In this document: positions 24,797 through 36,500 of the stretch, piece by piece
How the letters are laid out: every line of letters starts with the position of its first letter
Position numbering within the stretch: position 1 is the first letter of the stretch
Source: Alopecurus myosuroides
Lineage: Eukaryota; Streptophyta; Magnoliopsida; Poales; Poaceae
NCBI GenBank assembly: GCA_028641055.1
Contig: CM054060.1
Coordinates: 312,817,676 to 312,881,675 of the forward strand
Length of the DNA: 64,000 bases
Direction: 5' to 3'
Notes under the pieces: generated by a model
Database searches by the model: none
Told to the model about the DNA's origin: nothing
What the model saw: the letters and a program-made list of their open reading frames with translations, nothing else
Translations under genes and position numbers: made by a program

Positions 24797-25864
24797 GTTG
24801 TGATGTTTGTGTCAAGGTACAGATCTTGGCCAAAAAAAAGTTTTCCTCCGCGGTGTTCTTCTGACGAAACTGAAGATCGCACACATGCACGCGACGGTGA
24901 CAGGCGGACGATGGCCACCGGAAGCAGCGACCAGATCGTGCCGCTCAAACTCGCACACTTAGAGCAAAAGGGAGAGAGGGGAAGGTTGTCCAGCGGACGG
25001 AAGGCTCACCGTGGGGCGTCGGTGTCGTCGTACAGGCTCGGTGACGACGGTGTCGTGCTGTAGACGAGGATGGCGAGGTAGACGTGCCCGTGGTCGGAGG
25101 AAGAAGATGGCGTTGGCGTCGTCCCTCCCGAGCGTCCCCTACCCCAATTCTTCGACGAGGACGGCGAGGGATATGCCCTGTTTCCATTCCCGCAGCGAGC
25201 CCGGCCCGACGGTGAGCAGAGCGACGGCGCCATGGCCTCCAACTTCCGGCCATGGAGGGCTGCCTCCGGTTCAGAAAAGATTCAGAGGAAGGTGGGGAAC
25301 AGAGGAGAAGGTAGAGAAAGGGGAGGAGCGGCGGCGGTTGGGGAGGAGAAGGAAGAGGGGCTAGGGTTAGGGTTTGGAGGGGAGGGGCTGCTTCGGTAGA
25401 TATAGGAGGGGAGTTGGTGGAGGGGACCATGGAGGTGGATGTGGACAGCGACAGGAGCAGCTCTCCTCGTGTCGTTGCTGTACGGAGGTGGAAGGAGGGG
25501 TACCGGGCCAAAAACAGAGAGGAGGTGGGCTGGTTTGGTGGGCTGAAAACGGGCAGGCTTAGGCCTTGACACTTCTCTTTTATTGGTTTGCTTTTCTAAC
25601 TTATTAAAGAAATTATAAAATTAGTTTTGTAGGAATACAAAAAACAAAATTCCCAAAATAAGTTGATATAAAAAATTAGAGGTTATCTATAAAGCCACTT
25701 GTTGTTGAAACATTATAACACCATTTTGATCTTTGGACTTGAATTAGGTTTGATGGGAAAGAACAATTCATATGCAATGCTATGCATGAGGATGCCATGA
25801 TGTTATGAGATGCACTAAAAGAAAAACAAACAAGTTTCTATTGGGAAAACCCCCGGGTGTTACA

Positions 25865-26361
25865 GCCGACACCACTAACAAGGGATTGCACCCTCGCAAT
25901 CCGCTCACAACCACGAGGGAGGGAAGCAGTCGGAGCTATCGAGTCTTCGGTCACCTTGTTGATCTTCTCGACACCACTAACAAGCTTCTCGACACCACTA
26001 ACAAGAGATTCTTGCTCGTTGTTGATGATGATGATCTTCCGGTGAGAACCTTCCGAAGTTCGAACCTATTAGGTTAAAGGCTCAGAAAACGTCCACCCAC
26101 GTAGAATCCTAACACTTTGAAAGATAGATCAGAGAGGAGACTCCAAAATAAATAAGATAAGAGGAGAAATAGAATAGAGATAAGGAGAAAACAAGAATCC
26201 TATTGAGATGTTTCCAAAATAGTTTAGCAGAAATAGTTTTTGACACTCTAGAAACAACGACCGTTAGCGAGGTTATCCTACAGGCTTTGCGGACCCGTTG
26301 CTTCGATAACCATTCGTATCGAAACAACTTTGGGAATCGGAAACCATGCTCTAATACCATT
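25865..26361 (-). other. Internal domain of the LARD-like element (497 bp)
   Basis: The domain is non-coding. Three copies of CGACACCACTAACAAG occur at 25867-25882, 25969-25984 and 25990-26005; the last two form a 21-bp tandem. One copy abuts the 3' LTR where a polypurine tract would be expected, and no clear purine run is present there. Confidence 0.8.
26348..26359 (-). promoter_or_regulatory. Primer-binding site (initiator tRNA-Met type)
   Basis: TGGTATTAGAGC on the minus strand, two bases inside the 5' LTR, is one mismatch from the common plant PBS TGGTATCAGAGC complementary to initiator tRNA-Met. It fixes the element as minus-strand. Confidence 0.8.
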
Positions 26362-28661
26362 TGTGACGCCCCGAGATCGGGCACTATGCAGATTTCAGCA
26401 TTTCCACCCAAATCCGCATAATAACCGATTTCAGGTTGCCATTTATGATAACATTACAACAGTTCACGAATATTCCGCAACAACAACAGAAGAGATATAT
26501 ACAAGACGACTCAAACGAGTCAAGAATACAACTGATACAATACAAAGATCCAAATAACAGCGGAAGAAACAACATAGTGTCCGACTACAGACAAGATACA
26601 AATTGGACTAAGAGTCCTGAAGATAACCGATGGCGTCCAAATCCCTGCCCAGGCCAAGCCGGAGGGATTCCCAAGCTAACGTCGTCAGACTTCAAACCTG
26701 TTGACTGCAATGTGGAATATGCAGCCACGAAATGGATTCGTGGGTCAGTACTAATAGTACTGGCAAGTGGATAAACCATACTCACAAGATACCAGCGTAA
26801 CCAATCATCACAAGATACAAATACTTTGGGTACAACCGAAGGAAGGGATTATTGCAAAGAAGCGGCAGCGGGCAGCACCAACAACTAGAGAGACACGCTA
26901 CAACTTCTGGCTGTTAGAGAGGGATAAGAGAGCGCGACAAAACCAACTATAACTACTCACCAAACAATACCCATCCAGTGTTACCCCCTACTAAGGAAGC
27001 AAACCAAGGAAACTCACACTGTTGATTAAGGTGACATTCATTTTTATGGTGGAGGTAATCTATATTACTAGTCAAGTTATCATTGTTAAGTGTAAGTTGT
27101 CTGAGTACTTGTTAGCCAGCACTTTCACCAAGTCGCCACATAACCGCGGACAACACGGCTTCTCGAGAAGATTCATCCCCGCAGGGTGCGCTACAGTACC
27201 CGTACACACTCAAGCCACCAACTAAAACTCAGGTTGGCTCGACACGACCCAAACCGTCTCTACAACCCATCCTAGGAGCCACGGAGCTATAAGGTCCCAG
27301 CCACGCAGCCGAATACTCAGCGCAAGTGTGCAAAACTCCCGCAGGACGCAACACCCCGGCAATACAGGCCTCGCCCTATATGCATCATCATCATCATCAA
27401 CAGTAACCATGGGGGACCCACCCATTCATGCGTATGAGCAAATGGAACATCCGAACTAAGTGTGGCTCTTCGGACAAGCTGCAAATCAGGTCTAAGTCGA
27501 GGGGGGGTCCCATACTATCTCCTGGATGCGGTTAGCGTGCTCATCATGGATCAATGGACAAGACTCTTTTCCTAAGTTCGACACTAGCAGGCTCCAAAAC
27601 CACGCCGGGCCTCCTGCCGGTGCCTTATCATCAAATTATTATTACCCCAAACATTAACATGGTGTTGATTGAATTGAAACCCAACTATCAAACTAGACAG
27701 GTGATACGACAAAGGACAACAAGACTCGAGCACAAACAAATCTAAGCATGCTAGTACGACACATGCCAACAAACAACATGGTTATAGGTGTGGAGGTAAG
27801 GCAATATCGTGGTAGCAAGGTAAACATGTGATGGGATCGAGACACAAGCATCGAAAATACTAGGCTAGCATAAAGACAGCGGAAATAATCGGTAACAAGT
27901 GAGGAAAGGCAACATAGGTAGCAAGTGAGTATTCTTGCCTGAGATCCAGCAAGTAGAGGTACATCCGCAGAACTTGTCGTTGCTCACATCATCTCAACGT
28001 CCTATCCGCGAAGAAGCAACGAACTAGAACAAACACCGGATGCAACAATTACTACTACGACAAAAGATACATCATGATCCTATTTTATATGCATGACATG
28101 CGAGATGCAACGCAAAATGCAATTTAGACAATTTAATCGAAACCGGAGTCCGGACAAAATAATTATTGGTTCAAGTTGTTTATTTAACCATTAATGTTAA
28201 ATGTTGTTTAGCATGGAAAACAAATAATAGATGAGCTAAACCAAATAAAATGGAATAGGGACCAATTTAATTGAGCACCCCAACACATTCCAGGTTTGTT
28301 ATTTAGGTGAACATGCATAACCCTAGTAAAATGCAATATGGAAGATGCAAACAAAGGCATGAATGGCATATTAATATTCCTTGCACTTTTCTGGTTGGAA
28401 AAACATATTTTATATGTTGAATTTGGGTTTGAAATGAGCAAGTTATTAAATTGGCAATTTTAAATGCATTAAACAAAGAATTATTGTTTTCAGCAATTTA
28501 CATTATTCAAAACAGAAAACAAAGTTTATATTTGGAAAGCTTATTTAATTCTGCATGGAAAACATATTTTACTTTGAGAAATTGGAGTTATAGTTTGCAA
28601 GTTATGAATTAAAGCATTTAGCAAAATAAAAGACTAAAACAGAATAAAAAGGGGTTTGCTT

Positions 28662-28718
28662 GGGATTTGAACTCGGGTCTCTGCGAGGGCAGATCAGGGA
28701 CCTAACCACTGGGCTGGC
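28662..28718 (-). other. tRNA-like module 1 in the 5' LTR
   Basis: Same A-box/B-box arrangement as the partner LTR, with a substitution between the boxes. Confidence 0.5.
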
Positions 28719-28816
28719 TGCTCTGCTTGTGTTGGAACACGGATCTGAAACAACAGGAAGTATACAACGCGGTGCAAATATTAAGGGAAAAAAAGGACGG
28801 AGGCATTGCCTCACGC

Positions 28817-28870
28817 GGGATTCGATCCCGGGTCTCCACCGTGCGGATCGGGAGCACAAGCCACTGGGCT
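28817..28870 (-). other. tRNA-like module 2 in the 5' LTR
   Basis: Both box-like motifs are identical to those in the partner LTR. Confidence 0.5.
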
Positions 28871-29929
28871 GTTGTGTTGTTTGTGTCAAGGTACAGATCT
28901 CGGCCAAAAAAAAGTTTTCCTGCGCGGTGTTCTTCTGACGAAACTGAAGATCGCACACATGCACGCGACGGTGACAGGCGGACGATGGCCACCGGAAGCA
29001 GCGACCAGATCGTGCCGCTCGAACTCGCACACTCAGAGCAAAAGGGAGAGAGGGGAAGGTTGTCCAGCGGACGGAAGGCTCACCGTGGGGCGTCGGTGTC
29101 GTCGTACAGGCTCGGTGACGACGGTGTCGTGCTGTAGACGAGGATGGAGAGGTAGACATGCCCGTGGTCGGAGGAAGAAGATGGCGTTGGCGTCGTCCCT
29201 CCCGAGCATCCCCTACCCCAATTCTTCGACGAGGACGGCGAGGGATATGCCCCGTTTCCATTCCCGCAGCGAGCCCGGCCCGACGGTGAGCAGAGCGACG
29301 GCGCCATGGCCTCCAACTTCCGGCCATGGAGGGCTGCCTCCGGCTCAGAAAAGATTCAGAGGAAGGTGGGGAACAGAGGAGAAGGTAGAGAAAGGGGAGG
29401 AGCGGCGGCGGTTGGGGAGGAGAAGGAAGAGGGGCTAGGGTTAGGGTTTGGAGGGGAGGGGCTGCTTCGGTAGATATAGGAGGGGAGTTGGTGGAGGGGA
29501 CCATGGAGGTGGATGTGGACAGCGACAGGAGCAGCTCTCCTCGTGTCGTTGCTGTACGGAGGTGGAAGGAGGGGTACCGGGCCAAAAACAGAGAGGAGGT
29601 GGGCTGAAAACGGGCAGGCTTAGGCCTTGACACTTCTCTTTTATTGGTTTGCTTTTCTAACTTATTAAAGAAATTATAAAATTAGTTTTGTAGGAATACA
29701 AAAAACAAAATTCCCAAAATAAGTTGATATAAAAAATTAGAGGTTATCTATAAAGCCACTTGTTGTTGAAACATTATAACACCATTTTGATCTTTGGACT
29801 TGAATTAGGTTTGATGGGAAAGAATAATTCATATGCAATGCTATGCATGAGTATGCCATGATGTTATGAGATGCACTAAAAGAAAAACAAACAATTTTCT
29901 ATTGGGAAAACCCCGAGTGTTACATAGGC

Positions 29930-30224
29930 GGTGAGTGGGGGCGGCGTGGCGGGACTCGAGCCTAGGGTTTGGGGGCGAGACGAGAGTGGGGGCGGCGGTG
30001 TGGGGCGTGAAGGGGGGTGGGACACGATCAGGTGGCACCAACCTTTATATATTCTATATATTTCGGGTTAATTTCTCTCTTTGTGAGGGGTGTATGTGAA
30101 AATATGCCGCGCGCTTTGACCGGCTGAATTATGCACGAATCTCCAACAAATCAAGGGGTGAGATAGTGTCGGGGGACCAAAGGGCTTGTGGGAAATCCGC
30201 ACTCGTGTTGTGTTCCCTAACACA
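29930..30224. other. Continuation of the DNA interrupted by the LARD-like element
   Basis: GC-rich sequence continues the block at 21920-22283. It is followed by TATATAAAGG on the minus strand (30043-30052) and then AT-rich DNA up to the LINE. No gene was seen. Confidence 0.4.
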
Positions 30225-30228
30225 GCTG

Positions 30229-30614
30229 GCCTGACTGCGGAGGTGATTTCCATGCTACGTGCAAATGAGTTGGCGCAAGCGGCGCTCGCTCAAGCTCGAG
30301 TGATGAAGGATATACAGGCTCTGGCTGAGCATGCGGCCTCTGCGGGGTAGAGGCCGAGGCTGCTTCGGAGGTGGTGTGCCCTGCTGCTGGCCTATCCGGG
30401 GAGGCCGAGCTGCTGCATGTGCTGTATGTGGCTCGATTCCAATGTTGCCACAAGTGTTGGGTACTAGGAAGGGCCCTATCATTTAATAGAGCGCCATGTG
30501 GAGGGCACTGCTGGGTTGGCTTCCACGCCTAGGAGAAAGAGAGTGAAATCTGTGGCGCCGCAGGTGCGTCGTCCAGTGACCCCCCAAGCACTGGCCAAAG
30601 GCCCGGAGTTTTAA
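30229..30614 (+). pseudogene. LINE ORF1 C-terminal segment
   Basis: An alanine/glutamine-rich helical segment (LTAEVISMLRANELAQAALA at about 30232-30291) is typical of the ORF1 C-terminus in plant L1 elements. A stop follows near 30349. The last part reads RRPVTPQALAKGPEF before TAA at 30612-30614, which overlaps the ORF2 ATG by one base (TAATG). That overlap supports a natural bicistronic ORF1/ORF2 arrangement rather than chance adjacency. Confidence 0.6.
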
Positions 30615-31380
30615 TGCGAATTCTCATCTGGAATATTAGAGGGTTCGGGTGCTCGGGGCGCAGGAAGTTTCTAAGAGAATTTTTAGGCATATCGACATAA
30701 TATGCCTGCAAAAAACCATTAAGCCCGACTTCACGGACCAAGAGCTGCAGAGTATTAAAGTTCGGGAGAAATTCTTTTGCTGTTGGCTGCCAGCGGAGGG
30801 CCACTCTGGCGGCGTGTTAGTAGGGCTGCGAGATAGTGCTTTTGAGATGGAGTGTTTTGACAAGGGGCAATTTTTTCTCAGTGCGAACTGCATGCACCGA
30901 GAGCTAAATAAAAAGTTCACCCTGGCGGGGATTTATGGCCCGCTAATCACGCTCTCTCTCATGCCTTCCTCGGGAAGTGTCGGCCAAGGTGGCCTCTAGC
31001 AGGTTCCCAACAATCATAGGTAGGGACTTCAACCTTCTGAGAGGAGCTCGGGAGAAGAACAATGATAGAATAAAGTGGCCTAGGGTCGAGATGTTCAATA
31101 ATGCTATCGCCTCCTGGGCTCTGAGGGATTCCCAGGATGGGCACGAGATACACTTGGTCCAATAGACAGCTCTTGTTGGTCCTGTGCATGATAGATAGAG
31201 TTTTTGTGCGCGCTGGAGTTTGATGCCCTTTTCCCGCTGGCGGCTCTTCGTGCTGAAACCAGTTTGGATCGGATCATACGCCCCTTATGCTGGACGCTAG
31301 CGGGGCCAGGCTCCTAGAAGAAAGTATTTCTTCTTCGAACTAGGGTGATTCCAAGTTGAGGGATTCAAAGAGCTGGTCCT
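30614..31380 (+). pseudogene. LINE ORF2 endonuclease domain (frameshifted)
   Basis: ORF2 begins MRILIWNIRGFG, the usual first strand of the APE-type endonuclease. After a frameshift near 30650, IDIICLQKT (an ETxxK-like active-site region) and SGGVLVGLRDS are readable. GRDFNLLRGA follows near 31023, corresponding to the GDFN motif with Arg in place of Gly, and SDHTPL appears near 31272-31289. At least three frame changes or stops separate these blocks. The enzyme would nick target DNA to start reverse transcription; this copy is dead. Confidence 0.8.
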
Positions 31381-31396
31381 GATCGTATGGGGTGGT

Positions 31397-32306
31397 TTGA
31401 TGGTCTCGGCTGCTGGCCTAGATATTGTTGATTGGTGGAATCATATGAGTGTGGGTTTGAGAAAATTCCTCCGCTGGTGGAGCAGTAACCTGGACAGGGA
31501 CGCCCGTGTGAGAAAGCATGCGCTGATTACCCATATCAAGGAGTTAGACGATAAAGCAGACTCGCCGGGCTATAGGAGGATGAGTGGGTCTTTCCGTACC
31601 ATTTGGAAGACCAATTGCTCCATATCTATAAAAGATGGAGGAGGAATAATGTCGGTAGGGGCCAGATTTGGTGGGCCTTGCACGGGGACACAAACACCGC
31701 ATACTTCCACGCGGTTGCCAACGGGACGAGGCGGAAATGTCTCATATCTTTGCTACAGACCCTAGAAGGCCCTATTTCCGAACCCAGACAGATTCAATAA
31801 CATGTGTACGAGTTGTACACATAGTTGTTAGGATCGGTGACACCTAGGCACCTAGGATTGGCAGTTAACACGTGGTAGAGGCGTGCATGTGTAACTCGGG
31901 AGGAGAACGACTCTCTCATGCTCACCTTCTCCGAAGGGGAGCTGGAAGCGATTGTCCTGGATATTGAAACAAATACTGCACCTGGCCCTGACGGCTTTCG
32001 TGTGTCTTTCTTCAAGAAGTTCTAGCATGCTTATAAACTCGTGATATTCTTCACCTTCTGAACGACTTTGTCCTGGGAAAGATTGATGTCTTAAGGTTGA
32101 ATTTTGGGTTCCTTACCTTGATCCCCAAGGTCCCTGGGGTGGACCTTATCTCTCAATTCAGGCCTATTTCCCTCATCAACGTATTTTTCAAGATCATTTC
32201 CAAGGCTTATGCCTCAAGACTAGACATAATAGCTAACAGAATCATCAGCCCCACCCAGACTGCGTTCATTAAGGGTAGACAAATTTTGGAGGGATCGCTG
32301 GCCCTG
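31397..32306 (+). pseudogene. LINE ORF2 linker and first reverse-transcriptase motifs
   Basis: Readable blocks include WWALHGDTNTAYFHAVANG (about 31668-31724), the segment linking endonuclease and reverse transcriptase in plant L1 ORF2. APGPDGFRVSFFKKF (about 31980-32024) follows. FLTLIPKVPG then leads into the first RT motifs, FRPISLINVFFKIISKAYAS and QTAFIKGRQILEG (32097-32306). Stops and frameshifts occur at about 31798, 31860-31900 and 32024. The domain is cut by element 1. Confidence 0.85.
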
Positions 32307-33056
32307 TGATGTAGCCCACCGCATTCAACCAAGCACAACATCGATACACAACAAGGTGAACTCACTCCTATCTCCGTATGTTTCCGGTGACTTGGTGAAC
32401 GGTGCTCTACCTCATGAATACCCCTCTACATGCATAGGTGGGATCACCACATGGAGACCCAAGATGGTGCCCAAGATGCTCAAGAACATACCCAAGAAGG
32501 TGCACATGAAGCTAGGAAGGAAGTGGGTGAAGACATCGTCAAGATCGGAGCTCCAAGGAGGAACAACGGAGGGAAAAAGGGGTTCCCGGCCTCACCCCCC
32601 GGCCAGGCCGGCCTCCCCCACCTCAGGCCGGCCACCCACCCGAGCAAGCCGGCCTCCCTCTTCCCCACCCCGGCCTCAGGCCGGGCACCAGCCCGAGGGC
32701 ACCGGCCTCCACCCCGGCCTCAGGCCGGCCTCCCAGGCCGGCTGCCACCCAGGCAGGGCGCTGCCTCCCACCCCGCCCTCACAGGCCGGGCTGCCCAGTT
32801 TTGCACGGAAATGCACCATTTTGGCACCGTTTCGACCCACCTTTCCCCCTAGGCTATATAAGGGACTCCGGTGGCTAGTTCTAGGGTTAGAGTTGACTTT
32901 GAGATAGAATTGAGCTTGTTGCTCCTCCTCCCATGTGGAGAACCTCCCCGATGGGATCCATGGCTACTCCATAGATTCATCTATCGGATTGTATCAAGAT
33001 CTCTCCAAGGAGCTACTCTCTCACCTTGTGATTCTAGTAGCGCTTGCCAACCTTCC
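32307..33056 (+). repeat. Element 1 5' LTR, first part
   Basis: 750 bp up to the element 2 insertion. It includes a cluster of AGGCCGGC/GGCCGGCC words at about 32590-32790 and TATATAA at 32855-32861. Frames inside it are chance. Confidence 0.92.
32855..32861 (+). promoter_or_regulatory. TATA box of the element 1 5' LTR
   Basis: TATATAA in GGCTATATAAGGG. The same box is conserved in the 3' LTR at 62657-62663. It is separated from its own coding region by element 2, so it now drives into foreign sequence. Confidence 0.65.
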
Positions 33057-33537
33057 TGATGGGGGGATAATAACCCGGTAGGCCAACTCCAAGGCGTAAC
33101 CCGGCCCAAGGAACACGGTGCGCAATCTGGTTAAGGATAATGAAGCTTCTGGAAGGCCCAAAGTTTGTAGGCCTCGTAACCCGGATTGTGGGTTACGGTA
33201 AGGAAAGTTAGGGTTTATAAGCGGTGTCCGGATAGGATTCAAGCTGCGCCTTGGAGAATAGGGCCGAGGGGGTACGGGCGCTTTATAAACCGACCCCTAG
33301 GTCTAGTTTAGACAGAGATCTAAGAACCCTAGCAATATCGCTTGATATCAAGCATCTAGTGTAATACCAGAGTTGAGTTATTATATCAAGATCGGAGACT
33401 CGGCGACTTTGATTGCCGGCTACCAGATCGAGTTGCATCATGTTTTCCTCTGAGCTAAACCCTCTCCCAAACGCCTGTGTCGTCTTGCCCCAAGATCAGT
33501 TACCCCCGGTAACGTCTGCCGTGATTATCCCACGACA
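33057..33537 (+). repeat. Element 2 5' LTR
   Basis: Contains a TATA-like TTTATAAAC at 33282-33290. The pol reading frame is open back into this LTR from 33413 without an ATG. Confidence 0.95.
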
Positions 33538-33538
33538 G

Positions 33539-33556
33539 TTGGCACCCACCATGGGG
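33539..33556 (+). promoter_or_regulatory. Element 2 primer-binding site
   Basis: TTGGCACCCACCATGGGG follows the 5' LTR directly and matches the PBS form common in Tat-type grass elements. It contains the first in-frame ATG (33551) of the pol frame. Confidence 0.7.
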
Positions 33557-36500
33557 CCTGCGTCCAGAGGTGTTTACATCACGGGAGAAGCTCGGAAGAA
33601 CATGGAGAATCTTGTCGTAGGCGAGATCTACATCGACCACAAAGGAGAAAAGATGGTGGACGATTCCGGCTGGGGTCCAGAGTCGGATCACCTCGAGTCC
33701 GGATCTACGGTCACGATCGGCCGGATTAACATCTTCATCGGTATGGTACGTACGCCTGATTTAAAGGGACAATATCATGTGCATACTACAGGAACTTATA
33801 GCAGGAACAAAGAGACATTAAAGCAAACAGTAAACTCGATCTCTTCGGCTACGCCGGGATACCTTAGATGGGCGGAGCAAGAGGTAACGTGGAGCAGAAG
33901 AGATCACCCGGAAAGAGTAGAGCGTCCAGGAGTCTTGGCATTGGTGGTTGCTCCACAGGTTAATGGTTATGAACTGAAAAAGGTCCTGATGGACGGTGGA
34001 AGTAGCATCAACATCCTTTATTGGGAAACCTTCTTACGCATGAGTCTCAAAGAGTCCCAGTTACAGAAAAGTTCGACAATCTTTCATGGGATCGTGACAG
34101 GTCACTCGGCGAGCCCCGAGGGAAAGATCACCTTGGAGGTTGCTTTCGGAGAATCGACGGATAATTATCGAGTTGAGTGGCTCACGTTCGAGGTGGTCAA
34201 ATTGCGCAGTCCTTATCACGCGCTGTTTGGAAGACCGGCTTATGCCAAATTCATGGCTAGGCCGTGCTATGTGTATTTGCAGCTAAAGATCCCGGGTCCT
34301 AAACGGACCATCACCATACATGGGAACCGGGATATAGCGGCTGAGTGTGATGAAGGAGATTCAGTTATGGCCGAGCAAGCATGCAGAAAGGAAGAACTCG
34401 AATATTACCGGTCTCAAGTAAATCCGGATGATAGAACAGCCTTGAAAAAGCCGAATACTGAGGATGAGAGAGCAAAATTCAAGGCAGCACAAGACACCAA
34501 GAAGATAGATTTCGTCGAAGGTGATTCCACTAAGCAATTTACCATAGGGTCTAATTTGGGAAAAGAGCAGGAGAAGGCACTTGTGGAGTTTATTCGTTCA
34601 AACGCAGACGTGTTCGCCTGGACACCTAGCGACATGCCGGGTATCCCTACAGAGCTGGCCGAGCACAGTTTACATGTGGATCCCAAGTCCAGGCCCGTAA
34701 AGCAGGGTTTGAGGAAAATGAATGAGGAAAGAAGGAAGGCTATAGGCGAAGAGGTCGCTCGGCTATTGGCAGCCGGCTTTATCATGGAAGTATTTCACCC
34801 GGATTGGTTGGCAAACCCGGTTCTAGTGATGAAAAAGACCAATGAGTGGAGGATGTGCATTGATTTTACGAGTCTCAACAAACATTGCCCAAAGGATCCG
34901 TTCGCGCTACCAAGGATAGATCAGATTATAGACGCAGTAGCTGGAAGCGATCTATTATGCTTCCTGGACGCATATTCCGGGTATCATCAGATTAAGCTCA
35001 AGAGGGAGGATTGGGAGAAAACATCATTCATAACCCCTTTTGGGGCCTTCTGTTATAAAACTATGACGTTTGGATTGAAGAACGCCGGTGCAACTTACCA
35101 ACGGTGTATTCAAAAGTGCTTCGAGGACCAAATTGGACGCAACGTCCATGCCTATGTGGATGATGTGGTCATCAAGACCAGGAGGGCGGAGACATTTATC
35201 GATGATCTAAAGGAGACGTTCAAAAATTTGAGGAGATATCAGATGAAGCTTAACCCGACAAAGTGCGTGTTCGGAGTTCCAGCCGGGAAATTACTCGGCT
35301 TTATCGTTTCCGAGAGAGGGATCGAGGCAAACCCGGACAAAATCAAGGCCATCCAGAGTCTGAAAAAGCCGGAAAATTTGAAGCATGTTCAAAAGCTCAC
35401 GGGCTGCGTAGCAGCCTTGAGCCGATTCATATCCAGGCTCGGAGAAAAAGCAATACCCTTGTACCGGCTCTTGAGGAAATCAGATAAATTCGTATGGGAT
35501 CAAGAGGCGGATGAGGCGTTTGAAGCACTAAAGAAGCAGTTATCTGAAGCACCAGTACTAGCGGCTCCGGGGCCTAAAGAACCTATGTTGCTATACGTGG
35601 CAGCTGGTCCCCGAGCCGTCAGCGCAGTAGTTGTTGTGGAGCGCAAAGAGGATGGGAAGGGTTACCCGGTTCAGAGACCGGTTTATTACGTCAGCGAGGT
35701 ATTATCAGAAGCAAAGCAGCGCTATCCGCATTGGCAAAAGTTGGTGTTCGGGGTCTTTATGGCTAGCCGGAAATTGAAGCCGTATTTCCAAGAACACCCC
35801 ATAACAGTGGTTAGTTCAATACCAATGTCGGATATCATCAGAAACTCGGACGCGACGGGAAGAATAGCCAAGTGGGCGATAGAGATGGGGGATTATCACA
35901 TCAACTACGAACCCAGGTCAGCAATCAAATCTCAAGCTTTAATTGATTTCGTTAACGACTGGACACATACAGGCATGACTACGACGGTTCCAAATTCCGA
36001 ATCATGGATCATGCACTTCGATGGATCTAAGCAATACGAGGGATCAGGAGCTGGGGTGGTGCTAACGTCACCCAAAGGAGATAAATTAAGTTACGTACTA
36101 CAAATTCACTTTGACTGTTCCAACAACGTGGCCGAGTATGAGGCCCTATTGCACGGCTTAAGGGCAGCCAAGGAGATGAACGTCAAGAGGATACGGTGTT
36201 TCGGAGATTCGGACCTTGTGGTACAGCAGGTGTCAGGAACTTGGGATAGAAAGGACGCAACTATGGCAGCATACCGCAGGGAAGTTGATAGGGTTGCAGG
36301 ATGTTTTTCCGGGTATGAGGTGGAGCATATAGACAGAAGAAAGAATGAGGCAGCCGACACACTCGCTAGACTCGGCTCGTGCAGAGAGCCGGTTCCACCT
36401 AACGTTTTCCTGGATGAATTATGGCGACCATCAGTTAAAACCGAGTCAGAGGAGGAATTGGCAAATCAAGACCCGGATTCAGGACTTGTGGCCACTGTAC

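Larger units (their letters stand above)
22289..25864 (-). repeat. 3' LTR of the LARD-like element (3,576 bp)
   Basis: TG...CA ends. It differs from its partner mainly by substitutions and by an extra 13 bp near 25531-25543 (GGTTTGGTGGGCT, a local duplication). A CATCATCATCATC microsatellite lies near 23300. No protein-coding gene is supported. Confidence 0.92.
22289..29924 (-). mobile_element. Complete LARD-like LTR retrotransposon, TSD TAGGC
   Basis: Two long direct repeats start TGTGACGCC and end GTGTTACA and are flanked by the 5-bp duplication TAGGC (22284-22288 and 29925-29929). A primer-binding site on the minus strand next to the right-hand LTR sets the orientation. Only 497 bp separate the LTRs, and they contain no gag or pol, so mobility must depend on a partner in trans. 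In the first 650 bp the LTRs differ at roughly 2% by eye, which suggests a fairly recent insertion. Confidence 0.92.
26362..29924 (-). repeat. 5' LTR of the LARD-like element (3,563 bp)
   Basis: Partner of the LTR at 22289-25864. It carries the same two tRNA-like modules. A 343-codon minus-strand frame (28602-29633) is open here but interrupted in the partner by a stop and by the 13-bp indel, so I do not call it a gene. Confidence 0.92.
30225..32306 (+). mobile_element. L1-type LINE, left part
   Basis: Contains the ORF1 C-terminus, the ORF2 endonuclease and the beginning of the ORF2 reverse transcriptase, all degraded. It is interrupted by element 1 with target duplication CCCTG and resumes at 63099. 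The 5' boundary is unclear. Confidence 0.85.

Noticed and set aside
28602..29633. 343-codon minus-strand frame in the LARD-like LTR
   Set aside because: The partner LTR has a stop and a 13-bp indel in it. The product is Pro/Ser/Arg-rich, as expected from composition, and the frame runs through the tRNA-like modules.
20468..30230. CAGCTGTGTT and AACACAGCTG as terminal inverted repeats of a 9.7-kb element
   Set aside because: Only 10 bp, no target duplication, and the left copy lies within the possible LINE ORF1 frame.
32356..32907. 183-codon frame in the element 1 LTR (also 62114-62680)
   Set aside because: It runs through the TATA box and the GC word cluster and differs in frame length between LTRs.
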